Assembly (NCBI RefSeq): GCF_018139145.2
Contig: NC_059480.1
Coordinates: 18,600,428 to 18,664,427, forward strand
Direction: 5' to 3'
DNA: 64,000 nucleotides
DNA from: Gymnogyps californianus
Lineage: Eukaryota > Chordata > Aves > Accipitriformes > Cathartidae
The notes under the pieces are model-generated. The model ran no database searches, was not told the origin of the DNA, and saw nothing but the letters and a program-made list of their open reading frames with translations. Positions 1-13,876 of this stretch are shown in pieces. A program made the translations under genes and the position numbers. The stretch's first letter is position 1. Each line of letters starts with the position of its first letter.

Positions 1-2906
1 AAGGACCCTCCATCCCTGCAGGGTGTTTTGGCATCAACCCACAGGGCATTGCAGCCTTCCCAGGGCACTGTGGTTTGTTAACCTGAGCAGACACACCAAT
101 CCATTGGTTCCTGGGGCTTCTCTTCCCCCCGGATACAGGGCAGTGTCCGACCTCGTCCATGTTATCCGTTCCTTGAAAGCTCAAACTGCAGCCGCATCTC
201 CCAAAGCCTGCCCCTGCCTTTGGGTGAGCGAGCAAGACGAGTAGCTTTTCAATTCTGAGTATCTACGGTCACATCCTGCACACCCTGTCATGGGTGCAAA
301 ACTCCTGGGTGCTTCCTGATAAGATTTTCCTGCCCATGCAGTCAATCCAGCCATGTGCCGGGTACCTCTTCTTGATGGGGGCTGTCTTTGATGCTGTCTG
401 GGGGCTGGTGCTCCACATGTGGACATGTTGAAGAGAGAGAGGATGGGATTTTGCAGATCAAAGCAGGAAGTATGTGCTGTTAGTTTTCCTTCGGGTTTAA
501 AAGCATCCCTTGCAGGAGGGTGCTTAGATGTTAGCTTCAATTCAGTACTACCTACAATATCAGAACAAGGATATCTCCAGGAAAATGTAAAAGCCCAAGC
601 CCCAAACTGATAAAACAAAATGCAGAACTTAATAATCAGGTGGAAATTGCATCCAGCCCGAAGTGTTGCTGGAGGTAAGAGGTGAAGGCTTCACACTCTA
701 GTGCTCAACAGGAGCAAGAATGGCAGGGGCTGCTTGAGCACTCGCTTACAGTGTTCATCTCTAGGACATGAGATAAGCACGTTGTGCCTGTGACAAAGAG
801 GAGATGCCGTTCACGTGTCTTTATTGCTTTGTCTTTAAAAATGGGTTTGCACCTCACTCCGTAGAGGCCACATTTCAAGGGAGGCACAGGGACTCCATGG
901 CCAACCTTTGCTCACGTGTGCATCTGTGTAGCTGGGGCTAGCGCTGGAAACGTCTCCTTTTTCTTTGCACCAAAGCCCACAGGAAGGAGGGGCCCTTCCG
1001 TTTGCAGCCCACGCTGTTTGCTGGGCCTTGCTACGAGCTGGCTCGGGCAGAAAGGGCTTCCCAGGTACAAGCGTGGGCTGGCACAGCCTCGCACATGTCC
1101 TCAGGCCACCGTTCCCCACGTTCTATCTGCAAGCACGGCAGCTGGGTGAGAGCTGGTGGGTCCACCCACACCCAGGAGATGGGGATGGCCGTGCCATAAC
1201 CCACTGGGCTACTTGCTGCCTTGCTTCCCACCCCTGGGTGCTGCGCAGCCGGGGTGCCCCACACCCTTGGGCCATGCTGTCCCACAGCCCCCCAGTGCCG
1301 GTTGCCATAGAGGGACCGCTGTTGCCATCTGCTGGCTTAGCTGCACAGGATCAGCAAGAGCTTGGCTCAGCCCTCTTGGAAGTCGCCTCTCACGAGTGTG
1401 TACTGACCCTGCTCCCACGCCGGGCTGCGGGCGCATTGCCCACCCCTGACCCAGCCCTTGGCCTTCTGGTAGCATCTGCCCATTGGTGTTTTAGGGGACG
1501 GGATGGGTAGCCCATTCCCACTTAGGCTGTGCTGCACCCCCCCCTCCCCCTCCTTCCCACACTGCCCAGTGTCCCTCCTGCCCTCCCTGTGGGATCTGAA
1601 GTATTGGCCTCTGGCACAACACGCTCTGGGAGAACCCACAAGGCTCTTATTAAGGGAGCTCCTTCCCATTAAAGATGAACGTTTCCACTGCTGATTATCA
1701 CCGTCAGGTGCTTATTCCTCCTCTGGGCTTGTCTTTATTTCCTTTCTCTTTTGAGTTCTTGGCAAGTACTCCCAGACTGGGAATGTATTGCTGCTGTAGC
1801 CAGTACCCCAGCAGCACAGCACCCTGCACATCTCACCTGGCCAGTCCCTGCAGCGATGCCAGGGCCGGGAGCTGCAGGACCACCAGCTCCAGCCCTGGTC
1901 CCCCAGTCAGCCCTGCAAAATTGCTGCTTTGCCTGCAGGAGCAATAGGGCTGAGCCGGCATAATCAGTGACAGCTCGTTCGGGCATTGCTCGGAGGATGA
2001 GGTTACTTCTGTAAATCTATTATCTTTTTTGGCAATTAGCACCAGTTTTAGGAGCCCTGGGAATACATGCAGCAAATAGCAGGAAGCCCAGTTAAGCACA
2101 TCTCTGCTTATCTAAGCCCAGTTAAACAAGTCTCCTGTGGCACAGCCCTACAGCTGGTAGCACAACCCATAAATGCTCCAAAGATGATCTCTAGCACTGG
2201 GATTGCTTTTCTTTGCAGTGTGTAGCCCCAGAGATTTCCATTCAATACTTGGGCATTCACAGGTGGAAGGTGGGGGGCTCACCCCAGCCTGGGATACCCC
2301 CAGCAGTCTGCAGGTTGCATGGAGGAGCCCCCAGAGTCCTTGCATCGCCTGGATGCCGGAGGCAGCCCCGCAGCGAGCTGCGCTGGTGGCTTGCCGTGCC
2401 CAGGGGCCGCGCTGCATCTTGCTCTGGGTGGAAGCCCGGTGTGAGGCAGGGCTCGGTGGCTGGGCTTGACCACACATGTCGAGCTCAGGATGGGGGAGCA
2501 AGCGAGACGCTGTTTTCTCTGGCCCGGGAAGACAGCGATGTGTGTTTGTTTTCCGTGCTATCTCTCGCACAGCGTTTGTTTTGCTTGTCGAGCGTTTCAG
2601 GAGATAAAATGACCTAAAGGGAGATTATTTTATCCTAATTTAAGCTGTCAATTTATCACTGACTTCTGCCTGTCTGCGCCAGCAGGACGGCTTGCTCTGA
2701 GTCCCCAGGGAAACCTCAGCTAGAAAGTGAGAATTTGGGGGGGGATTTGCTGCAGTCTCACATCTAATCTGTGCTTATAACAGCAACTACAAGCTGCTCC
2801 CCTGTCCCCCTGTGTCGTATTAGTTCCCATCACTATGGACTGGCTTAGCTTCCTGGGGGACTCCCCTCTCTAACTGGGGCCCGGGGTTGTTTTTCTCGTG
2901 CTGCAG
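1..2906. other. DIS3L2 intron (5' part of window)
   Basis: This stretch precedes the first DIS3L2 exon in the window and is read as intron. I see no exon with family resemblance and flanking splice sites. Most of it is GC-rich and unremarkable. About 2,560-2,680 is an AT-rich patch (GAGATAAAATGACC, CCTAATTTAAGC, CAATTTATCAC) that differs from its surroundings and could be a conserved non-coding element. Confidence 0.6.
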
Positions 2907-5900
2907 GCTGGTGGAAGAATTCATGCTGCTTGCAAACATGGCCGTGGCCCATCAGATCTACCGCACCTTCCCCAAGCAGGCCCTGCTTCGCCGCCACCCC
3001 CCACCCCAAACCAAGCTGCTGAAAGACCTCATGGAGTTTTGCAACCAAGTCGGCCTCGACATTGACTTCAGCAGCGCGGGGACCCTGCACGTGAGTGCAC
3101 TGACCGGGCGGGGAGCAGGGCCGTGGGGGCAAAGGGTGGGCAGCTACGTGGTGGCGTGTTTGCAGCAGCATGTGGTTTATTCCCTGTCCCCCTCTGTCCA
3201 AGCAGAGCTGACAACTATCCCATGCCAAAACAAAACACCTCCCTCACTTGCTCTTGACCCCACCAGCACTGGGCAAGGGTGGCCCAGCTTGTCCCGCTCA
3301 GCCATGTTGTGCACAGAGCTTAGAGCAGGGCAGGGAGGACCTTGCAAGTGACCCCAGCGCTGCCCTCTCTGCAATGGGAAGGATGTTTCAGTGCAGGAGC
3401 ACTCACTGGGACACCCAGATTTCCTTTCTCTGCCTTCTCTCGGCGGGTCCTGGGCAGGGCATTTGCTCTGTACCACAGGAAAAGTAGCTCTGCAAGGGGG
3501 TGTTTCTGTCTGGGCTGCTGAAGGTCTCAGGGAGGGCAGGGTGGGGAGCGGGGTGACTGGGAAGGACTGGAGAGCGGTGCTGGGAAAGGTCACATGCAGC
3601 CAGCGCGGGAGGTATCCGACTGATCCTCCACTGAGCGTGTCCTGAGGCTGAACTCCAACTGAACAGCACAGCGCAGGTTCCAGGATTTTCTTTACTCGCC
3701 GCAACTGGACTGTGGATAATCCTCTGTTAATCCCATCCCCGCTGGCCTCCTGCAGCCCCTCCGTCAGCTGGGACTGCTTTCCTCGCTTGCTGGCTGCGCC
3801 GAGGCTATGTCAGCAGACACAGGGCTGTGCACTCAGCTCCTCTCCTGCACTTTGAACCCTCTAGCCCTTCCTCGCCACTAGCCCCAGGCAGTGACCTCCC
3901 GTATCCATGTCTCCCCACAGTCCCATTAGTCCGTGCGCTGAAGCTCTCAGTAGCTGGATGGGAGCCAGGAACAGGTCAGGAGAGGGGCTGCGGGCACTCT
4001 CGCACGCTGCACGACTGGGGACGGAGCCAGCGGTCCCTGTGCCCCGGGTGCTCCCTGCCATTGACCCCAGGGGGTGGGTCAGTGCTCAGAAGGACTGTGT
4101 GTGCAGTCCTGTCGGGGCTGCTGGGATCAGAGCAAAGCCCAATTTCACGTGCACTTTTTGGCTTACAAGGGGATTTGCAGGGAAAGGAGGAATTCGGCTT
4201 TGACAAGCTGCTGTTCGCCCCAGTAAGGTCTGCCTGGGTCCCCCTACCACCATAGGTTGCCAGCACTGAATGCTCTCTCTTTTCTCCTCCAGAAAAGCTT
4301 AAATGAAACATTTGGTGCTGACAAATACTCCGAAGCCAGGAAAGAAGTGCTGACCAACATGTTCTCCAGGCCCATGCAGGTGAGAACAGCACTGTGCTGT
4401 CAGACATGTCTGGCTGTAGCTGTCTGCTGTCTGCTCCGTCTTCAACCTTCGCCCCTTCTGCGTTACTGTAGCTGGTTGTTAGGTAGAGGGAGAGTGAATG
4501 GACACTGAACATGGTGCTGTGGGGCTGCCAGCAGCTTCCCCCAGTGCCTCCAGCGCCATGCAGCTGGCAGTGGGGGTATCCCCTGGGCTTCACTGGATGG
4601 CAGGGTCAGGCTGAGTCTTTTCTCGCCCCCCATAGTGTCCCTGTTATGACTGGTTGGGATGTTTCACCCTTGAAGTTGCATGTGGGATGTTAGCAGACTC
4701 AGAAGGACCCAGCCTGCTCTGTGAAGAGCTGGTGGTGGGCTCCACGGTTCATGTTTTTGACATTTCTTCACATCATAGTATCCCAACGGGTCCAAAGAAG
4801 GAATCAAGAGTGAGGATGATGTAGGGGTGTGGAACTGGCCGTAAGAACAGTCTGGTACCCAGACACATGCTCTTAGAAGGCAGGAAGCTCTGGAAACCCT
4901 TTGGTCTTCCTCCAGACCAAGAGACCTTCTTCAAAGGTCTGTGTGATGGAGGCTTGTGCTGCTCACACTGATTGTCGTGTTTGGTGCGTCTGCAGCTCAG
5001 GACACTTATTCGGGTGCTTATCACCATCAAAAAAAAGTTTTTGTGAAGCATCTGCCTTTCTACATTTGCAGCTGGGCATAGCACAGCCTCTTCTGAGGGA
5101 AGCCCTACCCCACAGGGAGAAGGGGCACGTTCCTGAAATGGTCTCTCTGCTGTGGCCTGCTTATCGCTGCAGGAATTAATCATCTTCCCAACATCACTCA
5201 TTTGACTGTCACTCTTCTAATTAGCTTATTTGCTCCATTTACTCATTAGCAGTTGCCTGAAGTCCTGCTGTACTTTAGTGACTTAATGCTTGCTTGCGAG
5301 TGGGATCAGGGACTGAAGCCGTTTAGTAAATCACCCCCTTGTGTATGTGTCCAGCTCGGGAGTGCTCCTTTGTAGAGTGCAGGGAATGTCCTCTGGAGCT
5401 GGCTGTGTTGTCCCAGATCCTGTGTCCTGCTTTGGCTTGTCCTAGTCCCTTCTGTCACATCTTCCTTTTCTGGTGGAAGGTGCACTGGTGACATGAATTC
5501 CTTGGGGTCCCTCTCTGGTCCTGCTGACTGTGGCACAAGCCTGGGCTTTGCCAGCAGCAGCACATGGAGCAAGCCTGGCTACTGGCCAGGAGGGATGAGC
5601 AAGGAGAAGGCAGCTCGGTTCTGCAGTGGCACCAAGGAGGAGATGAGCTTTTTGGGAACCACTGACTTGCTGAGATTTTGCCTCTGTGGTCTCCTGATTC
5701 TGTGGTCGGAGAGGTGGTGGGTGTGCTTTGAGATACCTCCCAGTGGCTCTTGTTAAGATTTAGCCCTGTGAATATGTTAGATCCGTATGCAAAAGAGGTA
5801 TCAAGGTTTTGGGGATGAAGTCTTCTGCGGAGTAGATAAAGACAGAGAGTTTGGGGAAGAAGAAAGAGGAACTTTTAAAGGAGTTATTGCACGAGACATG

Positions 5901-8900
5901 ATTTTGGCAGGAACTAGACTCATTTTGTCGTCAGAAGACCAAGGTGCCTGTGTGTTGAGGTGTGCCGTGCAATCCACTCGCGCCTGGCAAACCTGCTGTC
6001 TGGCACACTCCCATAACAGGCAAAACCCAGTTTACAGCTGAGCCCGTCAGCCCTGCAGGGCAGCCTCTGTCTGGATGGCGAGCAGTGTTCCTGTCTGCCG
6101 GCGTTCCCGTCTGCTGGTGTTCCCCAGCAGGATGGTACTGCCACGCGTGATGGAGTGCTCTCATTATTGGAAGTGGTGCATGAGCCAGAAGAAGCAGAAA
6201 TCTGTCTTGATCCTAGGATGAGCTTATGCAGTTGGTCATTTGCTGAACTGCTGTTTAGTTTGTACATGGAGTTTCAGACTTGCCCAAAGCCATCAGCCAG
6301 GTGAGCAGACACTCCCCCCCCATCTCCAGGGCTGCTTTCCAGTCTGACCCAGGATGTGCTCACAGTGCTGGATCCATATGACCTCCAGTCCATAAGGAAG
6401 GACCGCGGTGCTGCGGGGGCGAGAGACATCAGCGTTGCTCTCTGCGGTCTCTGGTCCCTGACCACACTCACTGTGGGGTGGACTCACAGCTCCCCAAAAT
6501 CCTGAGCAGTTCAGATTCCCACCATTGTTCCTACTGCTAAACGCAGAGGATGGGTGGTTTAAAGCCATGTCAGGGCCCCTCGGAAAGGGCAGACAGCTAG
6601 TGGGTGGAAGGACCTTTCCCTAGGAGGAGGATTTTTTGCTGTCTGCCACCAGTATTAGAACAGATGGAAGAATCGGCCCCATCCTGCCCATGTTCCTGGA
6701 TGTTGCGGTCCCTCATGGGGGAGAGGACAGATCTGAGCGTTGGCAGCTGCAGAGCACAGCCACGCAGGGGCCCGTGCCGGTGTTGAGAGCTGGGCCATCG
6801 CTCTGACAGGTGGCGTGGTGAGACCGTCTGGTCAGGGCACTGAGGAGTCACCCGTATCCCTGCACACATCTCAGCTCCCAGTGATAAAGCTGGTGTTTCA
6901 GGGACAAGGCTGCAGTTAAATCAGCCAAAACAAGCTGCCCACAGGTTTAACCCATGGTCGCGCCAAGCCTGCGTCTTCCATCTTTGCTGCATGCTGGTGG
7001 TCAAGACATCAGCTTCTTGGAGGAGGAGGGAGATGGGAAGCAACTGGCAATGCATGTGTCTGGGGGAGCGCCTGCATTGCCATGCCAGGAGCCTTGTAAC
7101 AGATGAAGGAGCAGCGGCATACCATTTTTCAGGGGCTCAGTCACTCGGGCATTCAATCTGTCTGTGACAGCAAAGCTGCCCCTGGTTGGCTGGGGCTGAT
7201 TTATTTCCAGGCTCCTCGCGGTTCTCCGGGGATTGTGGCAAACCCTGGGGATTTGAGACCACTTGTGAGTCAGATCTGTTAATGAGAAAATATCTGCTTT
7301 ATGCCAGGCTGATGTCACTGGGTAGCGCTGTCATGGTGGCAAGGACCAGTATCAGATACGTGTCGGACTGGGCTCCCCGCAGTGTGTAACCTTACCACAG
7401 CCCAGAGGAGTATTTTTGCTATGATACCCAAGCTGATGCCAACCTCAGTGAGGGTCATGAGCTGCCAAAAGGGTGTCAGAAATGGTGCTGGACCCAGCAG
7501 TGGCTGGGTTTGGCCAGCACATCCATCAGGAAGAAGTGCCCCAGACAACAGCAAGCAGTGTGGGACCTTCAGCATCTTTTCTAACTTGAAACAAGGCAGG
7601 GGTTGCCCTGCACTGCTGGGCATAGGGAAGGGATGAGCCCTTTCCAGTGGCTTTCTCGTAGCAGGCATTTTGACCTGTGCTCTGCTCTCTACCTACCTGG
7701 CATTGCAGGCACCTTCCTCCCTTCTGCCCAGGAGCCTGGCATAAGTGCCTATAAACCCTCTGTAATTTCATGCTGTCTGTCTGCACAAGGGCACTCATCT
7801 CCTCCCGCAGCAGCCTCCAGTGCTCAGCGTGTCTCCCTGCCCGACCACGCAGAGCCTTGTTCAGTGGGAGCCGAGCTAATTGAGTGGAGACCGTACTTCA
7901 TGGAGTCCATCAGAAACAATTTAATTCTGGGTTGTGGAAATTGGCAGCCGCCACAGCTCCTATCCCAGCTCTTGGGTCTCATAATAAGGCTGGGACTGAT
8001 GCTGCTTTTTTTAACCTGCTCTGTTTACTTGCCCGGATCAGTGCGTTGCTGCTCAGCAGGAGCTGGCTGTGCCGCTGGGCTGGAGAGCAGAGGATACAGC
8101 TGCCCAAACCGTGGATCCCAGGACGGCTCTGTAATCAGAGCTGGCTACTCCTGTTTTTTTTAAATCACTTGCTCTTATTTTCAAATGGGTTCATTCAATC
8201 GCCCCTGTGCCGTGACCCTGCCACAACCCCCCTGACCCACACAGCCTCCCCTCCCCGCCTGGGCTCGGCCCCTGTTGTTTTCCCAGCCCCAAGGGCTGGT
8301 GTTTCACAGATGTAAAAATAAAAGCTGTAACAAGGGGGATAACAGGGGCGGCGCAGCCGGGAGAGGTTCCCACTGAAGAGGCTGCTGGGCAGCACGGTGC
8401 TGCTGCGGCACCAGGGTTGGTTTAGACGGGCAGTTCAGCCGCTCGGCTTCCCAGCTGTCATCGTGGGATGGAGCAGTGGGGATCACAGTGGGGCTGTCTC
8501 CTCCTCCTCAGTGAACGGAGGAGCCACTCATCCCAGCCCCCAGTGCTCTCCAAGCAGGCGCAGTGGGTGTGCAGGGCCTGCAGCCGGACCCAGAACCAAA
8601 GAGCCTGGCACGGGAGCCGCTCTGCGAGACCCCTTGTTGGCAGGGCATCCACAGTGGGCACGGGACAGGCTGGGCTCTCCCCTGGAAGATGGGGGGATGA
8701 CAAATGAGCCCCAGGACCTGAGCAGAAGCGGGAGACTGCTTAAACCCATGTGTGACATGAAAGTTGATGCAATCCTTGGGGCCAGGCAGGGTCAGCTGGC
8801 AGCCAGCAGCTCCTTGCAGTGGCTTTGCCCTCTGTGCTGTGCTCAGTTCCTGCAGCACCCACCTTCTCCCTGCGCAGCCCGAACAGAGCAGCAGGTGAAG

Positions 8901-11900
8901 GACCATCGGCTGCTGGAGCTCTGTCTCGCAGACACAGACACCTCCAGCCTCGTGCAGGGTCCTGCCACCATCCTTGCTCGCACCCTTCCCTCGCTTCTCA
9001 CCCCTTTCAGATGGCTCTCTACTTCTGCACTGGTGTCCTGGAGGACGAGACCCTCTTTCGCCACTACGCCCTGAACGTGCCCTTCTACACACACTTCACC
9101 TCGCCCATCCGCCGCTACGCGGACGTCATCGTGCACCGTCTCCTCTCTGCCTCGCTCGGTGGGTGCCGCCCGGCTGCTTGTGGAGCAGCTCTGGGTGCTG
9201 CAAGGGGAGGGGGTCACTGTGTCCGGCACAGGCAGGACTCCCGGGTTCCTGCCTTGCCTGCCACGGGTGCTGGGTGCTTGGAGTCTGCGTCCCACGGGGC
9301 AGCTCCCTGGCACGTGGGTGCCCTCAAATAACAGGGACATGGAGGTGACCTGGTCCAGGGTGCCATGGCATGGCTCTGGAGCAGGAGGGAGCATGGGCAC
9401 GTCATTGTCACTTGTCCCCTTCCTAGGTGCCAGCTCCCGCATCAAGATGGAGAAAGAGGCCATCCAGAGACAGGCAGATCACTGCAACGACCGGAAGATG
9501 GCTTCCAAGAGGGTGCAGGAGCTCAGTGCTGACCTCTTCTTCGCCATCTTCGTCAGGGTAAGAGCCAAGACTATCTTCCCCCAAGGTATCTCTGGATTTC
9601 CCCATGAAGGCTCAGCCTTTATGCCACTGGGCAGAAGGCTGTGTGGCTGCCCAGCTGGCCTTGGGGAAGGTGAACAGCGAGGGGATGTGCTGAGCAACCA
9701 CCACCACCAGAGCTCCAGGACCTGGAGACACTGGCTCCCCTTGGGGACGGCTGGATGGGGGATGCCAGTGTAGTGACAGCCCTGTCTCTTGGCAGGAGTG
9801 TGGTCCTCTGGAGTCAGAGGCCATGGTGATGGGTGTCCTGAATGAGGCCTTTGATGTCCTGGTGCTGAAGTTTGGAGTCCAGAAGCGCATCTACTGCAAT
9901 GTAAGTACCTCACCAGTGTGAGATAGTGCCGACACTGCCTCACCAGAGAGGGCTGCAGCAGCCTGGCGTCATCGGAGACAGTGGCTGTCCTGGTGCCCAT
10001 CTGTGCCAGCACTGCAGCTGGCAGAGCTGTGCCCGAGCTGGGCTAGCCGGAGGGGAGGGAGCCTTCATGGGGTTTCCCCTCCATCCCTTGGCCCCGGGCA
10101 GGCACAAGGGGCTGGGAGAGTCTGGAGCAGCCCAGTCTCTGAGGACCAGCTTCTCCCTGCAATGTGCTGGGGGTGATCTAGTCTAGGTAAAAGGGAATAA
10201 AGACAGATTCAGGGGGACAGAGATCAACACAGAGCTGAAGCGAGGAAAGGGAGCAAGGCTGGGTTTCATTTCATTTAATCAGACGGTATATCTGGGGCTG
10301 TGACAGCATCACTGTAGGCCAGCACCTGCGGTTAGTGACAGCATCTTCTCTTAATAACCTGGTTATATGGCTGGCAATGACATCTTTAAACAGGACATAT
10401 AGTGTGATATATGGGCTGTTTGTGTATCACAGCAGCCCCTGATTTACGCGCTAGGCTCAGGCTCACGAGCTGCTGCATCCCGGTTGTTAAAGAGCTGCAG
10501 AGGCAGTGTGCTGGGCAAAAGCAGCGTCGTCCCGATCCACAGGCAAAGTGGAGGGGGAGAGCTAAGTGGGCGGATGTTGTCGGGGCCACAGGCTGTTCCC
10601 AGCACTCTCCCTGCCTGCAGGCGCTGCCCTTGCTGGGCTTCCACTTCCAGAAGGTGGGGAGGAAACCGGAGCTGACACTCATGTGGGAACCGGAGAAGCC
10701 GGAGCAGGAATCTGTGCCCCAGGTAAGACCCCCCAGTGCGGGACGGGCTCACAACACCATGGGGCTGGCGTGGAGGCTGTGTGCAACATGTGGATCCCGT
10801 GGTCTCCGCAGGGACAGGTCCGGGCGGCAGGACTACCTCACAGGCTGTCGGGTCCTGCTGTCCCTCTGTGCACCCTCCCCAGCGAGCCCAACCTCAGCCT
10901 CAACCTCCTCTGCCATCCAGCCCCGCTCCATCCCATCACCGCCCCCACATCTGACCCCTCCATGGCCTTCAGACTCTGCCCTGCCTGCTGTGTGCCCTGC
11001 CTCCCAATTCAGTTTCCTCCAGGAATTGAATTAACATGCTGTTTACTTCCTTCTTCCAGATCATCAATTAAGATGTTAAGATCAGGCCTAAGGCAGCGCC
11101 TGTCTAGACTCTTCCCCTCATCCTGGCATTCCTTGCCCCCTCACTGGCACGGCCCTTCCTTCGGGTTTCCATCCCTGTGACAGAGTTGAGACCCAATTAG
11201 GAGGAATTTTTTAAGTCGGACTTCCTGAGATGCAGCGTCAAATGGTTTAACAGCATCTAGAAATCTCTCTCTTGTGTCCCTGTCATCTATTAACTTGGTA
11301 ACTCAATCAAAGGGAGCAATCGCATTTGTCTGGCTTGATTAAGTGGTGCTTCTTTGCCAACTTTTGTCTGGCGTCGCTGTAAAATCACAGCTCTGTTGAC
11401 TGCTGTGATCCCTGCCTGCTGCCTGGCGGGGACAGGAGGACTGAATCCCAGCCTCTCCTTGCACCGCTCCGGGGGCTCTGCGCTTGAACCCCATTTCCAA
11501 CCAAGCCCAGCACAACCCATCCTTGTCCACCTAGGGCTGGATGAAGAGGACTCCCAATAAGGGCCGGGCTGACCCTCCCAGCTGGTATGATGCATGTCCT
11601 CGGGAGTCCTTTCCTTCACAGGCGAGATGTTGCAGTCAGAGCCGGCTGAGCTCCCCGGCTGCTGCACGCGTTTCTGCAGGCCTCCCTCCCTTTGAAGCTG
11701 AGCTTTCCTTTCTCAGCTTGGCTCAGAGGAGCCCCCTGGACACGGCCCAAAGTGGCCTCGGTTCCTCCTTTCCTACAGGAGCGGGTATCACTTACACCCT
11801 AGCAGGGACCCTCATGAAAAATGATGCCCCAGCATGAGCAGGGCCCATTTTGGTTAAGCAAACACTCAGCGGTAGAGGAAACTCCTCCAAGAACCCTCCA

Positions 11901-13641
11901 CGCCTCCTAAGAAAACACCAGAGCCCTCCCCTGGGAGCAGGCTCTGAGCTGTCCTCTGAGCCAGTAGATCCCCGAGTTGATAAATCTCCAGCCCCAGGAT
12001 GAGTTGGATCCCCGGGAGTGGTGCTGAACCACGGGAGATGTCACCCAGACACCCCGCGGCACCGAGCATCCCCAGCTCCCCGCCTGGCCCCGGCACTTGA
12101 CCTCTGCTTCCCGGTTTGGCTCAGCCCGGCCAAGCAGTGGGAACATCGGGGAAGGCTGTTTGTGGGAAGCTGTGGAGGGGTCTGGGCTGGTTGGCCCTGC
12201 CACGGAGGGAAGATGTTGCCCCCATCTCTCCCTGAGCTCCAGGAGATGGCCGGGACTTCAGTGGACATTACTCAGGGCTTGAGTATGAAGTGGATCTAAG
12301 ACCAGGGGATTTGATGTGAAATCGTGCTGTTCCCCAGTGGTTCAGCAAAGGGATGAGGCAGGATTGCAAGGGAGAGCCCTGATAATCCCCATTTGACTCC
12401 CTCAGATGTGGGGGGCTGCCTCATGGCCACCGCCCCCCGTGCTCCTGCCAGCTGGGGCGGGCAGGGGCCTGGTGCTAGGTAGCCAGTAGCCAGCAGCTAT
12501 CTGGGCAGCCGTCTGCAAAAGGATTTCCCTGCGGTTTGCTCCTCGCTGGCCACTTTGATACATTTAAGTCTCAATGAGATTTTCCTACTCTGAATGATTA
12601 ATCTGGAGCGGCTGGCGCCGGATGAGCTGGGAAGGGTTTGACAAGGTTATGCCGGTGGCTGTATGCCCACTTCTCATGCGGGCCAGCCCCGAGCAGATGG
12701 CCCCATCGAGCCCTGCTGCAGCACAGGGCTTGGGGATGGGCTCCGGCAAGCGAAGTTCCCAAATGCCTGGCCATGACCCCGGGGCAGTCCCTTCCCAGTG
12801 TCCCAGCCAGCCCATTAACCAGGCCTCATCGACCTGATCGATGCTCTACGCTTCTAATCTGCACAATTGCACAAAGAGATGGAGTCAGAGGACTGGGGAG
12901 GTGGCAGCAGGCAGCGGCATGTTCCTGCACAGGAGGGGTTGATTTTCTGGGGTCTTTATTCCCTTGCATCTCTGTCATCCATCGTGCTCCCTTCCCGGCT
13001 CTCCTCTCACTGTGAGGGCACGGGGGGGTCATTCCCTCCTCGCGGGATGCTGGGAAAAAGCGTCATGTGGAAAACCTTTCTTGCTGCAGCTCACCGTTGG
13101 CGCTTGGCCAAGTTGCTTCATTAAGGGGTGATGTGCGTTCTCCGGCTGGAGAAGGAAGACACAAGCAGGCCTTTGGGGAGATTGGGACCCAAAGCCAAGG
13201 GCACAATCACCCATGCTCCTTCCCAGACTGTGCAGAGAACCAGACTGGGGCCTGATCAGGCTGCAATAAGTGAGGATGTTTTGGGAGGCTCATTTAGCTC
13301 GGTTTGGGTTCCCTGACTGGCTTTGCAGCCCAATGGTGTTGCCCTTGAAGATGATGCGTCCAGCCCCAGGAGCACCCTGGACCCCGGCAGAGCTATGTGA
13401 AGCCATCCTGCCCCATTCCTCAGCTCCCAATGGGTCCTGCAGCGGAGGCAGCAAAAGCCAGCACGGCTCTAAGCAAATCCTAGTGTGATGGCAAGCCACC
13501 TGAAAAACCCTCTTCTCTCCATCTTTCTCTCCCTTGCTGAAGGTGATCACCATTTTCACACTGGTGGAGGTCGTGCTGACGTCGGACGGCGTCCCGCTCA
13601 AGTACAGCGCCCTGCTCAAGAGACCAAGCTCGGAGAAGTGA
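2907..13641 (+). CDS. DIS3L2: DIS3L2, 3'-5' exoribonuclease, C-terminal seven exons
   Basis: DIS3L2 is a cytoplasmic RNase II/RNB-family 3'-5' exonuclease that degrades oligouridylated RNAs such as uridylated pre-let-7. Exons: 2907-3090, 4293-4379, 9011-9158, 9427-9557, 9796-9900, 10621-10722, 13543-13641 (TGA). All have AG/GT borders and the phases join without a break. The peptide matches the end of vertebrate DIS3L2: [15 protein letters not shown] and FSSAGTL, then SRPMQMALYF, the RNB motif [39 protein letters not shown], and the C-terminal S1-like part ([33 protein letters not shown]). The catalytic aspartates lie in upstream exons outside the window. The protein stops at KRPSSEK, about 25 residues before the human end, so the acidic Glu/Ser tail of human DIS3L2 is absent. 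Introns here are 0.2-4.6 kb. The family assignment is firm. Confidence 0.96.
4380..9010. other. DIS3L2 intron, 4.6 kb
   Basis: Non-coding between two DIS3L2 exons. Long open frames here (for example 7603-8163) have no resemblance to known proteins and no splice context. AT-rich patches at about 5,165-5,260 (TTCTAATTAGCTTATTTG) and 7,870-7,935 (GAAACAATTTAATTCTG) contain TAAT-type homeodomain cores and could be regulatory. No RNA gene recognised. Confidence 0.5.
10723..13542. other. Last DIS3L2 intron, 2.8 kb
   Basis: Non-coding. It holds an old LINE-like remnant (listed separately, about 11,020-11,350) and an AT-rich patch at about 12,548-12,605 (GATACATTTAAGTC, GAATGATTAATCTG). Nothing else recognised. 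Confidence 0.5.
11020..11350. mobile_element. Probable CR1/L3-like LINE remnant
   Basis: Several phrases in order recall old CR1/L3 elements of amniotes: ATCATCAATTAAGATGTTAAG, GCGTCAAATGGTTTAACAGC, and a final block with AATCAAAGGGAGCAATCGC followed by TTTGTCTGGCTTGATTAAG. The match is from memory and diverged. It lies wholly inside the last DIS3L2 intron. No coding capacity remains. Confidence 0.4.
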
Positions 13642-13876
13642 GCGCCCTGGGCTACACGTGCTCCCCGCTGCTGACGCTTGCTTGCCTCCCAGGCCCTACA
13701 CCAGCACCCACCGGGGACGGAGGGGACCCACGAGGAGTTTGGGGTTTTGAGTTTTAAAACTGATGCCATTTTATTTCTGGTTTGGATTTTAACTCTGGCT
13801 GGGAGCGAGGCTCAGGGCTTGAGCCTGCCCCAGGCAGAGCATTTCTAGTCTCGGATATTTTTAGCTTGATGCTTCC

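Noticed and set aside
7603..8163. 186-codon open frame in a DIS3L2 intron
   Set aside because: No recognisable domain, no consistent splice sites, lies between two well-defined DIS3L2 exons.
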